Shown here: piece by piece, positions 62,364 through 64,000 of the stretch
Position numbering within the stretch: the stretch's first letter is position 1
Layout of the letters: each line of letters starts with the position of its first letter
Assembly (NCBI RefSeq): GCF_005403045.1
Contig: NZ_BJCL01000001.1
Coordinates: 806,001-870,000 of the forward strand
From: Pseudaquabacterium pictum
GTDB lineage: Bacteria > Pseudomonadota > Gammaproteobacteria > Burkholderiales > Burkholderiaceae_C
Length of the DNA stretch: 64,000 nucleotides
Reading direction: 5' to 3'
Position numbers and translations under genes: made by a program
Notes under the pieces: model-generated
Seen by the model: the letters and a program-made list of their open reading frames with translations, nothing else
What the model was told of the DNA's origin: nothing
The model's database searches: none

Positions 62364-64000
62364 ATGCCCCGCAAGCTCTTCGTCACCACCGCCCTGCCCT
62401 ATGCCAACGCGGCCTTCCACATCGGCCACATGATGGAGTACATCCAGGCCGACACCTGGGTGCGGGCGCAGCGCATGATGGGGGCCGAGGTGAACTTCGT
62501 CTGCGCCGACGATGCCCATGGCGCGCCGATCATGATCGCCGCGGAGAAGGCTGGCCTGACGCCGCAGCAGTTCGTCGCGCAGATCGCCGCCGGCCGCCAG
62601 CAGTACCTGGACGGCTTCCACATCGCCTTCGACCACTGGCATAGCACCGACGCACCCGAGAACCATGCGCTGGCGCAGCAGATCTACCGCCAGCTGCGCG
62701 ACAACGGCCTGATCGCCAGCCGAACCATCGAGCAGTTCTTCGACCCCGAGAAGGGTATGTTCCTGCCCGACCGCTTCATCAAGGGCGAATGTCCCAAGTG
62801 CGGCGCCAAGGACCAGTACGGCGACAACTGCGAGGTCTGCGGCACGGTCTACGCGCCCACCGACCTGAAGAACCCGTACTCGGCCCTCAGCGGCGCCACG
62901 CCGGTGCTCAAGACCAGCGAGCACTACTTCTTCAGCCTGAGCGACCCACGCTGCGTGGCCTTTCTGGAGCAATGGACGCAGGACGGCAAGCTGCAGCCCG
63001 AGGTGGCCAACAAGGTGCGCGAGTGGTTCGTGCGCGACGAGCATGGCAAGCCCGCGCTCGGCGACTGGGACATCAGCCGCGACGCGCCCTACTTCGGCAT
63101 CGAGATCCCCGACGCGCCAGGCAAGTATTTCTATGTCTGGCTGGATGCGCCGATCGGCTACCTGGCCTCGCTGCAGGCCCTGCTGGCAAAGCGGGGCGAG
63201 GACATGGATGCCTACCTGGCCCAGCCCGGCCTGGAGCAGGTGCACTTCATCGGCAAGGACATCGTCACCTTCCACACCCTGTTCTGGCCGGCCACGCTGC
63301 ACTTCTCCGGCCGCAAGGTGCCCGACCACATCCATGTGCACGGCTTCCTCACCGTCAACAACGACAAGATGAGCAAGAGCCGCGGCACCGGCATCAGCCC
63401 GCTGCGGTACCTGGAACTGGGCCTGAACCCCGAGTGGCTGCGCTACTACCTGGCCGCCAAGCTCAGCGCCCGGGTCGAGGACATCGATTTCAACCCCGAG
63501 GACTTCATCGCCCGCGTCAACAGCGACCTGGTCGGCAAGTACATCAACATCGCCAGCCGGGCGGCGGGCTTCCTCGGCAAGCGCTTCGGCAACACCCTGT
63601 CGGCCGATGTGGGTGTCGAGGGCCGCGCCCTGCTCGACGGCCTGCGTGCCCACCAGGCCACCATCGCCGGCCTGTACGACAGCCGAGAATTCGCCAAGGC
63701 GGTGCGCGAGACCATGGCCCTGGCCGACCGGGTGAATGAGTACGTCGACCAGCACAAGCCCTGGGAGCTGGCCAAGAAGGAAGGCGCCGAGGCCGCGCTG
63801 CACGATGTGTGCACCGTGTGCATCGAGGCCTTTCGACTGCTGACGATCTACCTCAAGCCCATCCTGCCGGCGCTGGCGGCGCGGGTCGAGGCCTTCCTGC
63901 AGGTGGGCCCGCTGCAGTTTGCCGACGCAGCGCGCGCCCTGGGCCGCCATCAGATCGCCGACTACCAGCACCTGATGCAGCGCGTCGATGCAGCCAAGGT
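62364..64000 (+). CDS. metG: Methionyl-tRNA synthetase, 3' end outside window
   Basis: The frame opens at ATG 62364 and continues past the window end, giving 545 complete codons. HIGH is at residues 19-22 ([11 protein letters not shown]), the zinc knuckle has paired cysteines CPKC and CEVC (about 140-160), and KMSKS lies in [11 protein letters not shown] (about 335-340). The part seen covers the catalytic core and most of the anticodon-binding helices. It charges tRNA-Met with methionine. It diverges from mrp across 101 bases. Confidence 0.95.
   Translation, partial: MPRKLFVTTALPYANAAFHIGHMMEYIQADTWVRAQRMMGAEVNFVCADDAHGAPIMIAAEKAGLTPQQFVAQIAAGRQQYLDGFHIAFDHWHSTDAPENHALAQQIYRQLRDNGLIASRTIEQFFDPEKGMFLPDRFIKGECPKCGAKDQYGDNCEVCGTVYAPTDLKNPYSALSGATPVLKTSEHYFFSLSDPRCVAFLEQWTQDGKLQPEVANKVREWFVRDEHGKPALGDWDISRDAPYFGIEIPDAPGKYFYVWLDAPIGYLASLQALLAKRGEDMDAYLAQPGLEQVHFIGKDIVTFHTLFWPATLHFSGRKVPDHIHVHGFLTVNNDKMSKSRGTGISPLRYLELGLNPEWLRYYLAAKLSARVEDIDFNPEDFIARVNSDLVGKYINIASRAAGFLGKRFGNTLSADVGVEGRALLDGLRAHQATIAGLYDSREFAKAVRETMALADRVNEYVDQHKPWELAKKEGAEAALHDVCTVCIEAFRLLTIYLKPILPALAARVEAFLQVGPLQFADAARALGRHQIADYQHLMQRVDAAK

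Noticed and set aside
1-64000. CRISPR arrays, rRNA genes and insertion sequences
   Set aside because: No regularly spaced repeats with unique spacers, no rRNA sequence, and no transposase were seen on either strand.

Overview
The window is about 70% GC, coding-dense, and carries roughly fifty genes with short gaps (no gene-free stretch exceeds about 240 bases). Everything looks like one genome's own style: no integrase, transposase, phage gene or CRISPR array was seen. An aerobic betaproteobacterium of the order Burkholderiales is most likely. The evidence is a divergent mrp/metG pair, RdgC, a PEP-CTERM secreted esterase, CrbS-type acetate sensing with ActP, CYP153, and a tRNA-Ser with encoded CCA. 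The genus cannot be fixed from the sequence alone.

Layout. (1) 1-1803: arginine exporter ArgO and its divergent LysR regulator ArgP, then tRNA-Ser(UGA). (2) 1860-16354: a polyamine/GABA catabolic region. A MocR/GabR-like regulator diverges from a first glutamine-synthetase-like and FAD-oxidase pair. A seven-gene minus-strand operon follows (amidase, permease, PuuA-like ligase, GabT, GabD, PuuB-like oxidase, PuuC-like dehydrogenase) that would take putrescine-type amines through gamma-glutamyl intermediates to GABA and succinate. (3) 16476-30258: a TetR regulator and a long plus-strand array (DUF1329, DUF1302, RND transporter, Ycf48-like protein, DUF3237, crotonase, ion transporter, alcohol dehydrogenase, SDR, 2Fe-2S ferredoxin, CYP153 P450), probably for hydroxylation and oxidation of a hydrophobic substrate such as an alkane or terpenoid. 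(4) 30500-36563: a sulfate-ester region (arylsulfatase, SDS-type alkylsulfatase, TauD/AtsK-like dioxygenase) with a divergent Crp/Fnr regulator.

(5) 36576-45162: a minus-strand chain of a small membrane protein, a CrbS-like transporter-kinase, a receiver-only response regulator, a membrane pseudokinase fused to a DEDDh exonuclease, then a glycine betaine/choline-type ABC transporter. (6) 45401-49585: an MHS-family carboxylate transporter, a 56-residue membrane protein, DUF485 and ActP. Two upstream regions here carry matching GTCAG repeats on an 11-base pitch. (7) 49622-54143: SoxR with a textbook SoxR promoter driving an MFS exporter, an MlrC-type metallopeptidase, and an LDH-like dehydrogenase with an altered specificity residue. 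(8) 54150-58195: an uncharacterised lipoprotein and helical-partner pair, then AhpC and AhpF. (9) 58283-64000: TauE/SafE exporter, RdgC, a PEP-CTERM GDSL esterase, Mrp, and the first 545 codons of MetG, cut by the window end.

The most unusual items are the exonuclease-pseudokinase fusion in the acetate-sensing chain, the paired GTCAG arrays, the paired TetR-like operators at 16401 and 17251, the nested inverted repeat at 30355-30445, and the lipoprotein pair at 54150-55672.
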